Shown: positions 35,345 through 50,208 of the stretch, piece after piece
Position numbering within the stretch: the stretch's first letter is position 1
Layout of the letters: each line of letters starts with the position of its first letter
From: Bryum argenteum
Lineage: Eukaryota > Streptophyta > Bryopsida > Bryales > Bryaceae
Reading direction: 5' to 3'
Assembly (NCBI GenBank): GCA_037043015.1
Contig: CM073323.1
Span: 25,510,758-25,574,757 of the forward strand
DNA length: 64,000 bases
Position numbers and translations under genes: made by a program
Notes under the pieces: model-generated
The model's input: the letters and a program-made list of their open reading frames with translations, nothing else
Told to the model about the DNA's origin: nothing
Databases searched by the model: none

Positions 35345-38300
35345 ATGGAGAACAACCTGGAGATGGCGATTGAAGCAATGAGTGGAGGAGTTGTTGACAG
35401 TGGCGGCGAAGGACTTAGAGGACGAGGTGGCCGTGGAAGGGCTGCGCGAAGTAGTCGAGGACGAGGAGGTCGAGGAGGTCGAGGAGCTCATGATGGGGTA
35501 GAAGAAACGGTCCAAGAAAGTAATGACGACCTGGAGATCATCTCTCCAACACCTCAAGCGGTGAGATTTCTGGATTACAGTTTGTTTAGCAATTCTGGAC
35601 TTAGTAGAATGGGGAATTTAGAAATCTGATTTCGTGTCCGCGTGTGCGCGGACAGTAGTTCGGCTTCCTTCAGTCCTCACGATTTTGGGGGTTTAGTGTA
35701 ATTCTACGTTTTGAGTGATGTTTGTTTTGCAGCGCAAAATGTTGTTTAGTGAAGAAAGTTAGAGTTTTGGTGCTGGAATTGATGCTTGAAACGAATGTGG
35801 TTGCTTTCCGCGTGCACGCGGACTGCCAAAATGCGAATAATATGCTGTTTCAAACCGACGTAGGAAGAGTCCGCCATTCCCCCCGCCGAATCTGTTGTAC
35901 CTACGGAGGTCCTCCCTCAACCAGAACTTCCCGATGGAATCAACAACGTACTTGAGGGAGAGTTACTTCTCCGAAAAACACAAAAGAAGGACAGTAGTCT
36001 TTCTTTTTCGAGCTTGACTTTAGCTCGAATTCCGGTACCTCTCTGTCGCATGATCTCCATGCCAAAAGTACGCCCGGTTAGTGAGGTCGAGATTCAGAAA
36101 TTGGAGAATGAGTTTGTGCATGGTTATCGTGAGGGCGACCGTGTTCTCTATGTTTCTGCGTATGATTACAGAGGTAGATCAAAGGCCATTTCGGAGGAGG
36201 AAATGGAGGCATGGGATCCATATTGGATCGAGGCAAATGAGAGGTTTGAAGAGCTCCTCTCTAGGCAAGTGCATCTACAAGATCTTCACGGTAAGATGTT
36301 GTATGTGTGGGATGGCAATCACCGCCACGAGCTTGGTGGAGGCACATCAACATGCACCATGCGGATGAACAAGATTGGCACTATTCTCATTGATACGTTT
36401 ATTATCGATCCAGGGAGAATCTTTGGAGATGTTTTGAATGCAATGAATGACATCAATTGGTAAGTTTATTTCTACTTTGCAATTGTTTTTTTTTACAATT
36501 ATTTTTTGTATCTTTCACTTCATCAATTATCATTCTATTTGTGCAGTCCACCGAAAATGACCATGTAAAGACGAGTCTTCCAAAGAAGACTTCAACGGAT
36601 CCGATCTTTTGGAGGACTCAAGCTCACCGACTTCAAAAATCTACTTACAGAAGAGGAATATAAATCCTGTGAGAAATAAAAAAACAGAAATGTCACGATC
36701 CCCACTTGGTATCCATTGACTCAGAAAGTCTTCATCGCTTTTCTTTATCGTGTAAGTTTCTACCTTTCTCCTATTTCATTAGATCTATTCAAATTCTTAA
36801 GTTCAAGTTTTTATTTCATGACTAGTTACTTGTCTTTGTCACGAGAGAGAGATTGCAGTGCATCATCGATCGATGCACTTCCGTGAATATTACGAGAAGA
36901 CTCCCAAAGATCAACAAAATCCTCAGGGAGTTTGGGACATGATGACAAAAGCTGCAACCGACCTTGTTGATTCCATTCAAAACAAGGACTTTGATAAGTA
37001 CTTCAAAGAGCCTAATCCAAATAATGGAGAAGCTTTCTTCACACAGGTTTGTTTCCCACGTTTTTTTTAAAGAACTTCTATCAACTTCATTTCCTAATAT
37101 AAATCTGATATATTTTTCTTACTTTTGCAGATAAACGAACATTACAGTTTGTATTCTAAGCCAGAAATGACTATTGACAAACTGCGATTAATCGCAACAA
37201 CTCCTGTCCAACCACAATTCAAAGCACTCTGGTTGACATGGTGGAATGCTCCCCCGACAATACGTGCAGCGTACAAATTTCCTACACCGGATTCCAACAT
37301 TCCACTTGCAACGTGGATAATCAAGGCATCTTTTTGGGCTGAGGTAATTTTTATATTCAACTTTCATTCTTTATAGTTTTATTGTCTTACTTTTATACTG
37401 AAACATGTACTTTGATATTTGCAGCTTGAAGACCAACTTCTTCGAGAATTTGAAAAAATTCGCGAGAAGTTGGAACCGATTGACTGGAAAGCCTCTGGTG
37501 GAATCAAGACTCCATCTCAATATGTTGAGACCTACCGGATCCTACTATGGGATAAGACATTCTTGCCTTTTTTTAATCCAAGAGCAGAACCTGTGTACAA
37601 GAAAGAAAACCAAGTTTACAAAGTATTCATGCACAGCTTCCGTTGTTCAGCGAGTTTTATACAGGTAAGATGAATTCTATTGTTCTATACTATCTTTTCT
37701 ATCTATTTCAAAATTAATAATGTTACTATTTCTCCAAGTACATTGACTTCAGTATTTTCTTTAATTTCTTCAGATACATCAAAAGGGAGCTCATTGGAAA
37801 GAAAGCCATTGGCGAGAATTCCATGCCTGCGTACTTCTCATCATTTCTAGATAAGACCTCCTCCATTTGCTTCTACACACCTGCTCAACAGAAGAAGTTC
37901 AACGACAATCACCTGGCTGCCGGTTGTTGGTACCTCGAATGTCCTCCTACATTTACACCTCTTGAGGAGGTTAATGAGAGGACAAACATCAATGGTGGGG
38001 TTCCCATGCCTCTTACGGAAGAGGAAGCCGAAGATGAAGATACGGATCTACTTGCTCAAGGACCATCAAAGGAGAGAAAGACACGACCTCCAAGGAAGAG
38101 AGCTTCCTCCGCAAATGTCCTACTGTCTTCTATTCCTCGTCCAACACCATCTGAGGTGTCTGGTCCTGCTACTCACGATTTTGATGGCACGCAAGACAGT
38201 GCTCATACTTTGACACAGGCAACTCAGCTGCATCTGCAAAAGATGAAGAAACACTTGCAGCCTCATGGTACAAGTGCTTCCACGAATACTTCATCTACTT

Positions 38301-39838
38301 CCGTATACAATTTCATTCAGAATGTGTCTATGTTAGATCTCACTTTGCAGGGAGCTAACGGAGATGAAGGGAGAGATCCTCGTTGGATAGCACTTCATAG
38401 ATTTATAGATGTGGTAAGCTTCTATCTTGTGCTTGTTCTACTTCATTTATTTTTCAGTATTCCTCCTGCTTTGTAGAAATATATGACTTTATTCTTTTGA
38501 ATAACGAGGTTGGAAGGGCAGCCGCACACGTCGAGTGAGCTCAAAATTTGCCCTCATAAGGGAATTGACTTACTCATAGCGACATACCTCGAAGGCTTAC
38601 CACCCTTCTATCTCTTCACCGCCCTCAATTATCCCGTCTTGGAACAACATAGACAAAAATTGTGTAGAGTCAATTTTTGCATTTGCGGATGCATTTCTTC
38701 ACGATGATCTTTGCCTACTTCTATTTCACTTGCTTTGATTCCACCATTTCTGCTGATATTGTTGAGTGGGCCTCGGAGTTCAACTTTGTTTTGAAAAAGA
38801 ATGGTGGGGTGTCCAAGATCTTCGCCTTACTTCTCCAACGGACAAGACAAGTGAGGTATTATATTGTATATCTTTCACGATACTTTTTTTCCAATCTTCT
38901 TCTACTTAGGACTAATGCTTTATTCAACTTTCATTTTTTTGTAGACCAATCGATTTTGCATCAAACTATACATCCGTGGAGGACCGATTGTATCACGGTT
39001 TTCATTCCGAGAGAGAGCTCGATTTCTCTCGAATCGTTCTGAGGCTTGAGAAATGCGATTGCATTCTCAACTTCACATCCAAGAATCTCGAACATGAATG
39101 GATCGATGTTCCATGGAGAGGTCCTCGGGAGAAAGACTTATCATTCATGCAAGGCTTGATTGAAGTACTTTCAAAGCCTGGAGATATTATTTTAGATTGG
39201 TTTGCATCTACAGGTGATACTTTATTTTATCTTCAGTTTTTATTAACTTATGGTGAACCAGTTTCTTTATCTTCTTATACATGTTTTTGGTTTTTGTTTT
39301 CAGGAGCCTCGGTACGTGCTTGTTACAATATTAGACGTCACATTGCAGCCTTTGAAGGTGACGCCAACATATTCGAGGCTCTCCTTGCACCATTAAGCAA
39401 CCCTCCTCCACCACAACAGAAAGTCCAGGGACTTCGTGTATCTGACAAACCTGAAGAGCCTCCTCAAAAGCGACAGCGTTCCATTCGCTTTTGTGCGTAA
39501 GTTGTATACTTGTAAATTTTATGCATTTATGTATATGCTGTCATTTTTATTTTATTTTTCTTTGTTTTTCATTTGTATATAACTAACTTTATACTACATT
39601 GTGTTTCAGAGCTTCATCGGAGGCCCTCTTAACCAGTCCCCATGATACTTTTACTTTACCTTGTTATGCACAAGATATGGCTATGTCTTTAGCAGAAGCC
39701 CCCTCACCTCCTTTAGTTTGGAAGCGACGTACTTATAATCCTAAAGTGCATAGTTACATAGACATACAGGCTGAGGAGGACAATACCTTCACTACCTCTT
39801 CAGTTGAGGGTAGTTCTGACTCCAACATATCTATGTAG
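35345..39838 (+). pseudogene. Transposon-borne gene: RGG leader, ParB-like domain, DNA N4/N6-methylase-like domain
   Basis: A spliced reading frame. Exon 1 35345-35560 (MENNLEMAIEAMSGG, then an RGG-rich run), exon 2 35864-36459 (ParB-like: MPKVRPVSEVEIQKL...YVWDGNHRHEL), exon 3 from 36547 with two breaks near 36565 and 36680, then 36859-37046, 37131-37343, 37425-37664, about 37774-38413, about 38477-38850 (in-frame stop and a shift), 38945-39213, 39304-39496, 39610-39838 (stop TAG). The penultimate part reads PGDIILDWFASTG|ASVRAC...AAFEGD, closely matching the AdoMet-binding end of bacterial-type DNA N4/N6 methylases (PGDxVLDPFxGSG ... GxExD). A catalytic [DNS]PP[YFW] motif is not evident. 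In mobile elements such genes may bind and methylate element DNA; here decay makes activity unlikely. Confidence 0.6.
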
Positions 39839-39999
39839 TATTACATATGTTCACATTTTGCTTTGATTTCTTATTAATTTCAGTATATGTTTATGTTTAT
39901 CACGATTTTCATAGATATATGATTGCGTATATACACAGTGATACTAATGTATGTGAATTCTAATTTTGATCAATCTTATTCAAAAATTGAACTCATATA

Positions 40000-40928
40000 C
40001 CAAACCACGGTTATAGGCTACCTTCTCAAATAATTACTGTCTTGAACGTATTTCTATATGAAATTTTTGGCTCTTACACTTGAAAATCATTTTGTAATAT
40101 AATCATTTTACACGGTCATAGGTCCATAGTTGGTTACAATACTATGCGTTACTGCTCAAGAGTTTATTGCTCATTGCTTATGGCTTAACCCTTAAGCGGG
40201 CCGAATGTCGAAAATCGACATTTTGGATGACAGAAACTTTGGAGAGCCATAACTTCTTCATCCGGACTCCGTTTTGGACGAAATCACTTGGGTTGGGTCC
40301 CAAATCAAGTCTAGTTCATGTCATAAAAATCTCAGACCCATACAATGAAGTATAAATTAGTGGCATGCATTTCAGTGACAGCAGCGTAGTTTTAGACATT
40401 TTTTCCTTTGTAAAATTTAGGGCAGTTTTCACCATTGCAGGGCCATAATTTGCACAAAGAAATTTTTTTCATGGTTTTTTTTTGTTCAAGGATGCTACTG
40501 AGATGAAGGTGGACAACATTCTAATTGGTGACTTTTTCATTGCAATAAGTCTAATGGTAGCATTTTCACTTTAAAGTGAAAATGATGAAATTATGTGATC
40601 ATTTTTGAGTATTAATACATTATGATCTCGCAATCTATGAAGCCTCATGACTCAAAATTTGACCCACATGATGTTCAATATGTCTACGACAAGATTGTAC
40701 GGTTGAGATTTGGATAACACACTTTTACCTCCACCTATGACAATGCTTTTGAGGATGTGTTCATTTTACTACAAATGAGTCAAACCATTTAGGGGTTAAG
40801 ACTTAGCACCCCTCGTTTTTGAAGCAATACTTAAATATTTTTCCTTCCCCTCTTAGGAATTATTTTTGAGATTGTTCCCTTCTCTGAAAATATTTACAAA
40901 AGTGTTCCCTTATATGATAATTCCCCTA
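40000..40928 (-). repeat. Right terminal inverted repeat, split by an insertion
   Basis: The outer block at about 40830-40928 and inner block 40000-40184 correspond to the two blocks of the left arm. A 615-bp TTAA-type element (40185-40799) lies between them. Confidence 0.7.
40185..40799 (+). mobile_element. TTAA-type non-autonomous element, family A, copy 2, nested in the right TIR
   Basis: Begins TTAACCCTTAAGCGGG and ends CCATTTAGGGGTTAA. Its interior matches 55681-56600 ('acattttggatgac', 'ggcatgcattt', 'agtctaatggtagcattttcac') and the minus-strand copy at 14975-15930. It splits the right inverted repeat of the large transposon, so it inserted after that arm formed. Non-coding. Confidence 0.8.
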
Positions 40929-40943
40929 ATCTATGTTCAACAT

Positions 40944-41190
40944 TCCCAACATGGATAAATTCTTAAGCAGATGAAATTCCAGAAAATGGATGATAATATG
41001 TAAGTAGGATGAATGAAAACGAGCGACGACTTTTGGAAGTGAGCTGCGACTGTTCACGTTCCACGGTCGCCATGGCAATCGCGGTGGCTATGGCGGACGA
41101 CTGTTGCCTCCGACTTCCGACCCGTTCAACGGCGAGCCCCTTGATGAAATGCCCGCAGCTGTGTAGAGCTCGTCGAGAGCTTCCTCTACG
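40944..41190. other. Promoter/5' UTR region of the PRKCSH-like gene
   Basis: Short stretch between the transposon flank and the ATG at 41191. The last 150 bases are GC-rich (CG-containing), as expected for a plant 5' leader. No specific motif assigned. Confidence 0.4.
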
Positions 41191-42863
41191 ATGCAGCAGC
41201 TGCGAGGATGGTGCAGTTTTCAGCCATTGCGATGCCGTATCCTGACGCTCTTCATTGCCCTGATCCTGGTGAACGGAGTCTCGGCTGGCAACAAAGCTCG
41301 CGGAATTGCACCTGATGGTGAACTCTCCACTTGGATTACTTGAATTGTAGTCGTGCAACCCTAGTAACAAGACTTCCAATGTAGAACCAACTAGTACTCT
41401 GTAACAGGTTACCGACAATTGAGACGCATTGGTGATGTACAGTAGTGTCTTTCTCGGTTCAGATTTCTGTTTCCGTGATCGTCGAAGGAAATGCGCAGAG
41501 TTTGAGTTTCTGCGTAATATTGTTCACGAGATGATTGCAGTGGTTGTTCGACAATCGACGCTTTGATTTAGGCTCGAATTGTTTGATCGTGAGAAGAGAT
41601 GTGAGTGAATGTGTATTTGTAGGCCGTGTTCAAAATTGTTAGTTCGAGGCTGGATAATTTGTTACAATTAGGTCAAAATTTTGAGCCTGTGTATGCAGAG
41701 TAATTGTACTCTGTTTTTAGGTCATTGCGGGAATGGCTCTTTGCTGGTTGGAGTTTTGACATGAATAAGATTTTGGCATCAGATTTGGATTATTACAAAG
41801 GTGATACTATATGGTGCAAGGATGGACTTAAATCCTTTCCTCGGGAGCACCTCAACGATAATTTCTGCGACTGTGCAGACGGGACAGATGAGCCTGGTAA
41901 GAGTCTATCTCTGGTGGCTTCTTACCAATGTATGCGCAAGTGCATATGAAATTTGCAATAGTATTTTCTGTTATTGCTGGTGATCCTAGTGAGATCTTCT
42001 GTGCTGCAGGAACCTCGGCCTGTCCCAATGGCAAGTTCTACTGCAAAAATCTTGGTTCGGATCCGCAAGTGGTGTATTCCTCAAGAGTCAATGACGGCAT
42101 TTGCGGTCAGGTTCTTTCTGCTCTTGCCAGTTTGTTGTGTTACACTCGTGAGAATAGAATATATTAGTTGAGAAAAAGGAGGATGTAGATGTCAATGATG
42201 TACATTGAGTCTCAGGCAGTAGTAGCAGAACGTCAATGTTATGCTTCTTCAATCTTGAAGTTATGACGTAAATTGTTCATCTTTGCAGTAGTGTGAAGGC
42301 AGTATAGTAATGTGAGACCTCAAATGTGCAGACTGCTGTGACGGAAGTGACGAGTACGAGAAGCGAGTGGACTGTCCGAACACCTGCGGAAGTGTAGTGA
42401 GTCAAATAAGTGAGAGATTGGAGGAAGATGCAGGGCAGTCGATCACTTTCGACACAGATTTTACCACTGTAGTCAAATTAAATAAGGAGCCGAAAAAGTT
42501 TGGGGAGGACTTGGTTAGCAAGCTCAAAGGTAAGTTCGACCTGAAACTCGTACCTTCACTGGACGGCTTCTCCTTATGTAGAGCAAGACTTCGGGTGTAT
42601 GCAGCTGAAATGCTTGGTTGACTCCGGTCAAACTTAAACTCACAGAATAATGCATTCGTAAGAAGTTTTTCGATCGGAATATGCTCTAACGTTTTCTGAC
42701 GTCGTTGGGATGGTGTGTTGTAGATGCGAATTATGTAGGATTGCTGCTGATCCAGTGGTTACCATTATTCGCGCTACTCTCCTTGTTTTGCTGGATGTGG
42801 GCACGGGTGCCTCGACGTCTACCTGCCCGACATAAGAAAGTCTTGAGGCCTTCCTTGGTGTGA
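41191..42863 (+). CDS. Short PRKCSH-like (glucosidase II beta N-terminal domain) membrane protein
   Basis: A 224-residue protein. Exons 41191-41317, 41783-41896, 42010-42105, 42332-42529, 42724-42863; all phases close. Residues about 14-32 are a signal peptide ([16 protein letters not shown]). Residues 43-130 carry the two Cys-rich LDL-receptor-A-like calcium repeats of the glucosidase II beta N-terminus: [39 protein letters not shown] and [17 protein letters not shown]. Unlike the full beta subunit (over 500 residues, MRH lectin domain, HDEL), it ends after a hydrophobic segment ([21 protein letters not shown]) and a basic tail. This matches the short plant PRKCSH-related proteins, not glucosidase II beta itself. 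Likely an ER type I membrane protein of unknown role. The exon 3 donor (G|GTCAGG) is weak. Confidence 0.85.
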
Positions 42864-44117
42864 CTGATGAGGAATATTTTACCATTTGGCATTGACGACG
42901 CAAATTCAAAACTTCGAGGAAGTCGGGCATAAGTTACTGCTTCATGGAGGATGTCGTTGATCGTCCGAACTCTTAGAATAAGCATGAAACAGAGGTTGAT
43001 CATTGGCAATGGCAGATGACGGCATGGAAGCAGCACATACATTTAGCATGCCTGATGCTGAGGTAATATTTGGTGGAATCATCTTTTGAAGGGTCGTGGC
43101 AGAGGTTACTTCGATTCATTTGAACGCATTCTCGAACGTGCCCGAAGCTGGAAAATCGACTGGGTCCATTAAGCAAGGAGGTACCCATGAGCTTCATTCT
43201 TCGGCGTCCCACTCTCATGTATCCATAGTGAACTGTGTAGGGTACCTCCATGTCTTCAAAAAATTATAAATTATTCTGAGAGTATCAAACTTTGATTCCT
43301 ATAGGTCCAGTCTCCCACAAGCTTTACACATGATTCGAAATATATTCCTGATGATCAATATTGTTAACTTGAAATTCACACCCCGAAACTTTCTCAGTAG
43401 TATTATTTAACTTACGTTATTGCATTGTGTTCAACTTTCATTCATCAGCCTAATCCTTTCATTGTTTTTTAACAAACATCACAGCAATGGAATCTCGTAT
43501 AAATATCTGAAAGTAGATCTTTTTAAAGAATCATGCTTTGATCCTCTCGATGGGCCCATCAATGATTACTTCTTCCATTACATGCTGTTCGAAATTGACT
43601 AATGGCACCACTGGTGGGGCTATCGTTCTTTTAGTACAACTCGTGGATGTGCTATGAAGCCCAAACCATTTACTTTCGGAGTCTAGCAACACTTTTAAAC
43701 CACCGACCATTTGCTAGATGCATATATTTGTATCATTGAAGAATGAAAGTGACAATACAAGCAAATATAGAATCCCTTGCAGGCTGTGCACCATTTTCAC
43801 TAAAATATAAAAATATTGGTAAATTACAATGGAAAATGTACTGGCCACTACAAACTCATGTGCTTGGACAACTATAATGAATGCCTGAGGTGGGCATTGA
43901 AGGCGTATGTCCTTTTTCTTGTATAAGGCAAACTCAATTTCTAAGAAAACAAGAGCCAGCAGCCTCTGCACAGCCAACAGCCACTCATCAGTTGCATATA
44001 CAAAAACGGGCTTTCTAATAAAAGCATGTGTAGAGAGGGAAGTACCGTATGAGGCTTTCTGGTTACTGCTTGTGAAGAATTGCTCATGAACACCAAAAAA
44101 ATTGTCATTTCTCCCAT
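42864..44117. other. Convergent intergenic region
   Basis: Lies between the stop of the PRKCSH-like gene and the stop of the SnRK1 gene, so it should hold both 3' UTRs. No further gene recognised. The minus-strand frame running through 43714-44190 is a shadow of the SnRK1 last exon and its flank. Confidence 0.5.
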
Positions 44118-47746
<3,629 letters not shown>

Positions 47747-47748
47747 GT

Positions 47749-47771
47749 TGACAACAACAACAACAACAACT
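47749..47771 (-). repeat. (GTT)n run in the SnRK1 5' leader
   Basis: On the coding strand a GTT/TTG trinucleotide run sits immediately upstream of the SnRK1 ATG at 47746. It is part of the putative 5' UTR and may affect leader structure. Confidence 0.7.
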
Positions 47772-50208
47772 ACTAATTTACTGGATCCCCTTCCTTCTTT
47801 TATTTCTTTCTTTTCTCTCACTTACAGGTAATCACACAACTTGATCCCAGTGTACGCACGCTAGATCTCGCGTGCTGAAATCTAGCTCCTCCTCCCCAGG
47901 TTTCATAATACGCCGGGTGATCCCGATTCCAGGCCGCGATGTGAGATGCTATCTTCGCCAAAAATTCGGTACAGTCCTCTGTCATGGTGGGAATCTCACT
48001 CACGAGCCAAGCAAGCCCACTCCAATGCTCATCGCACTAGAAATCTCTCACAACTAAAATCTCGAACAAAACGCCAGTAACTGATGGATCTAGCACCTGC
48101 AACATTCTCTTCTCGCCGGCAACAAACTCTGAGCAACAGTACTTCTAGAGATTCTTCTTCGTCTCCCTCCAGGGGTCGTGTGCAATGCAACGGAGGATTC
48201 TCAAAAGGAGGATGATTCTTAGAGCCGTGTGATCCATGGAAGCTCCCCCCCCCGGGGTCTCACGTGTGTGTGTGGTGCTAGCTCCATCGCACGAACTGCA
48301 AAAAAGCGCTTCTGACTCAACAAGCAAAAGAAAAAAATTGTTGGTGTTGGGGCACCTGCAGGAAATAAGAATAAAAAAAAGCCAAAATTTGATGTTTTGA
48401 AGGGGAAAATCGCAAGATTTGCAAAAGCGAGAGGTTGGGTGCGCGAGAGGGGAGAGAGGTGCGTGGTGGTCACCGGCTTCTTCGTTAGGGAACAAGGGGA
48501 ACAACGCTTTATTCCCCCCTGAGGGGATCTTTTGTCGGGGGGAACGGTGAATCTGACACTTGGGAACGTGAGGGGAACGTGCCGATTCCCCGACGAAGCC
48601 CCCCCGGTTTCGGGGAACGTGTGGGTTTTCCTTGGTGGGAACGATGAATCGGGAATGGGGAACATTTGGGGAACGTGAGGTGATGATTCCCTGAGTTGGG
48701 GGGGGGTGTCAATTTTCAATTATAAGCAACAGCATCTCCAGCAGTGTTGCAGATACCTCGGGGCCCCCATCTTCATCCAAATTTGGATGAAAAATTTCCC
48801 ACACTCTCTTTAAAAACTCCCAAAATAAATCTTCTCTTTTGATTCTTCTAACAAAGGTCTACTACTATGACCACAAAAAAGAATGGCCCCACTAGACCAA
48901 GCGTAATTAGATTACCTTATTCACCTTAGTTCCTTTTATAAGGACCTTAGAGAAGGTCACTCGTCGGTCAAGAATTTCATTTTCAACGAATCATATTTCA
49001 TGAGTCTTAATTTCGACCAATTACATATGAGATTTCTCCTTAATTTCTTGACTGGTGGGTTTCATCTCCGTAGTGTGAATTGGGTGTAAGGTACAATGCT
49101 CAAAAGTAGGGCAAATTTCACATGGCACCTTTCACATCCACCCACCGCTTGTTGTTTTCGATAAGGGATATGCTTAGGTCTTTGTTTGTCTTTGTTACAA
49201 TAAAGAGACACCGTAAACTCACCATGTTGAAATTAGACTAAGACCAGAGTATATCCTCATATATTCTCAAAATCTCCCTGAAATCAATTAAAATATAGAG
49301 AATCTGAAATTTCAAATAGTGAAATAGCCTTTCTATTTGAAATTTAAGCATACCTCCATGTGAAAAAACAAGCTTTTTCTAGATTTTATAAGTCTTGTGA
49401 GGGTAAAAATTATGTAGACATGTACCTAACTCAATTAGAAACAAGAATGTGAGTATGTGACAAGACTCATTTAAAGTTTCTTTTGAAAGTTGATTATTGG
49501 CTGATGAAACACTTCAATCCCTACCACAACAAGGGGAAAATAAGTTTCTTTTTCGACTTTGAATGTTATGATCTTGCAAATAGTGAGGAAAGTGAACCTA
49601 AGTGAGAGTGCTTAAAACTAGAGCGGTATAATAGAGCACTAGGCTTCTTCACCCACGAGGACATAATAGCTTCTTCACTCAACAGAAGCGTGTGTATCCA
49701 CGTCAAACATTATAGGGTGCAAAATTAGGGCACCATTTTAAAAACCACCTTTGATAATGCACAGCAAATTGTAGAAAAGTCAAAAAATCATGAAATCACT
49801 TTGAGTGTCATCACACTTACTTTCCCCATGCATGAAAATTGCTTTCATAGTTCTCTTGTGAGATGTTGCTGCATAGTGACCTTCACTATGCAACAAAATT
49901 AATTATTCAATCTAAGGCCTCTCTTGCCACATGGGCCCCATGAGTGCACTTAATATCAAATTTTAGTCTTTAAGTATAGCCCACAGCCCTCTTGTACTTT
50001 CTCAGGGGAGGAAGTAACTACAAATGATATGGGGTAAATCCGCTCCCCCAAGACTCCCCGCCCACAACACCCGTGCCCCCAAGACCCCTCCCATACCCTC
50101 TCTTCTCCGCATTTTCAGACGTGCTTCACGGCCGGCATTTGAGGGGCGTTAGTTCTCTTCACTACAAAGTGGGAAATCTAAATTTGAGCCATTCTTTAGC
50201 ACTCTCCA
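47772..50208. other. SnRK1 upstream region and intergenic DNA
   Basis: Contains the presumed SnRK1 promoter and leader (47.8-48.3 kb), a C/G homopolymer (about 48247-48257), a GGGAAC-motif cluster (48488-48685), and AT-rich repeats. No supported gene. A candidate leader intron donor (T|GTAAGTGAG) lies at about 47820 on the minus strand. Confidence 0.4.
48488..48685. repeat. Cluster of GGGAAC-containing motifs
   Basis: Within 200 bases the string GGGAAC occurs nine times, mostly as GGGGAACG or GGGAACGTG, with irregular spacing. G-rich tracts between them could form quadruplexes. Either a degenerate tandem array or an arrayed protein-binding site. Confidence 0.65.

Larger units (their letters stand above)
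30001..40935. mobile_element. Large Mutator-like DNA transposon with transposase and ParB/methylase-like gene
   Basis: Terminal inverted repeats start TAGGGGAATTATCATATA at 30016 and end with its inverted copy at 40928; about 45 bases match almost perfectly, with weaker similarity inward. Subterminal inverted similarity recurs at 30237-30420 and 40000-40184 ('gagcaatgag', 'gtagcct', 'accgtg'). An 8-bp direct repeat TTCAACAT flanks it (29993-30000 and 40936-40943), slightly offset from the TIR start; a clean 9-bp Mutator duplication directly at the TIR is not seen. The cargo is two divergent genes: a minus-strand transposase pseudogene (30770-34305) and a plus-strand ParB/methylase-like pseudogene (35345-39838). 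Both are decayed, so this copy is probably not autonomous. Confidence 0.75.

Noticed and set aside
30007..40937. A 9-bp target duplication directly at the transposon TIR
   Set aside because: The 9 bases outside TAGGGGAATT on the two sides do not match; only an 8-bp repeat (TTCAACAT) slightly further out matches, so the exact ends stay uncertain.
48145..48719. Minus-strand proline-rich frames upstream of SnRK1
   Set aside because: Produced by the G-rich GGGAAC repeat cluster; no domain and no splice context.
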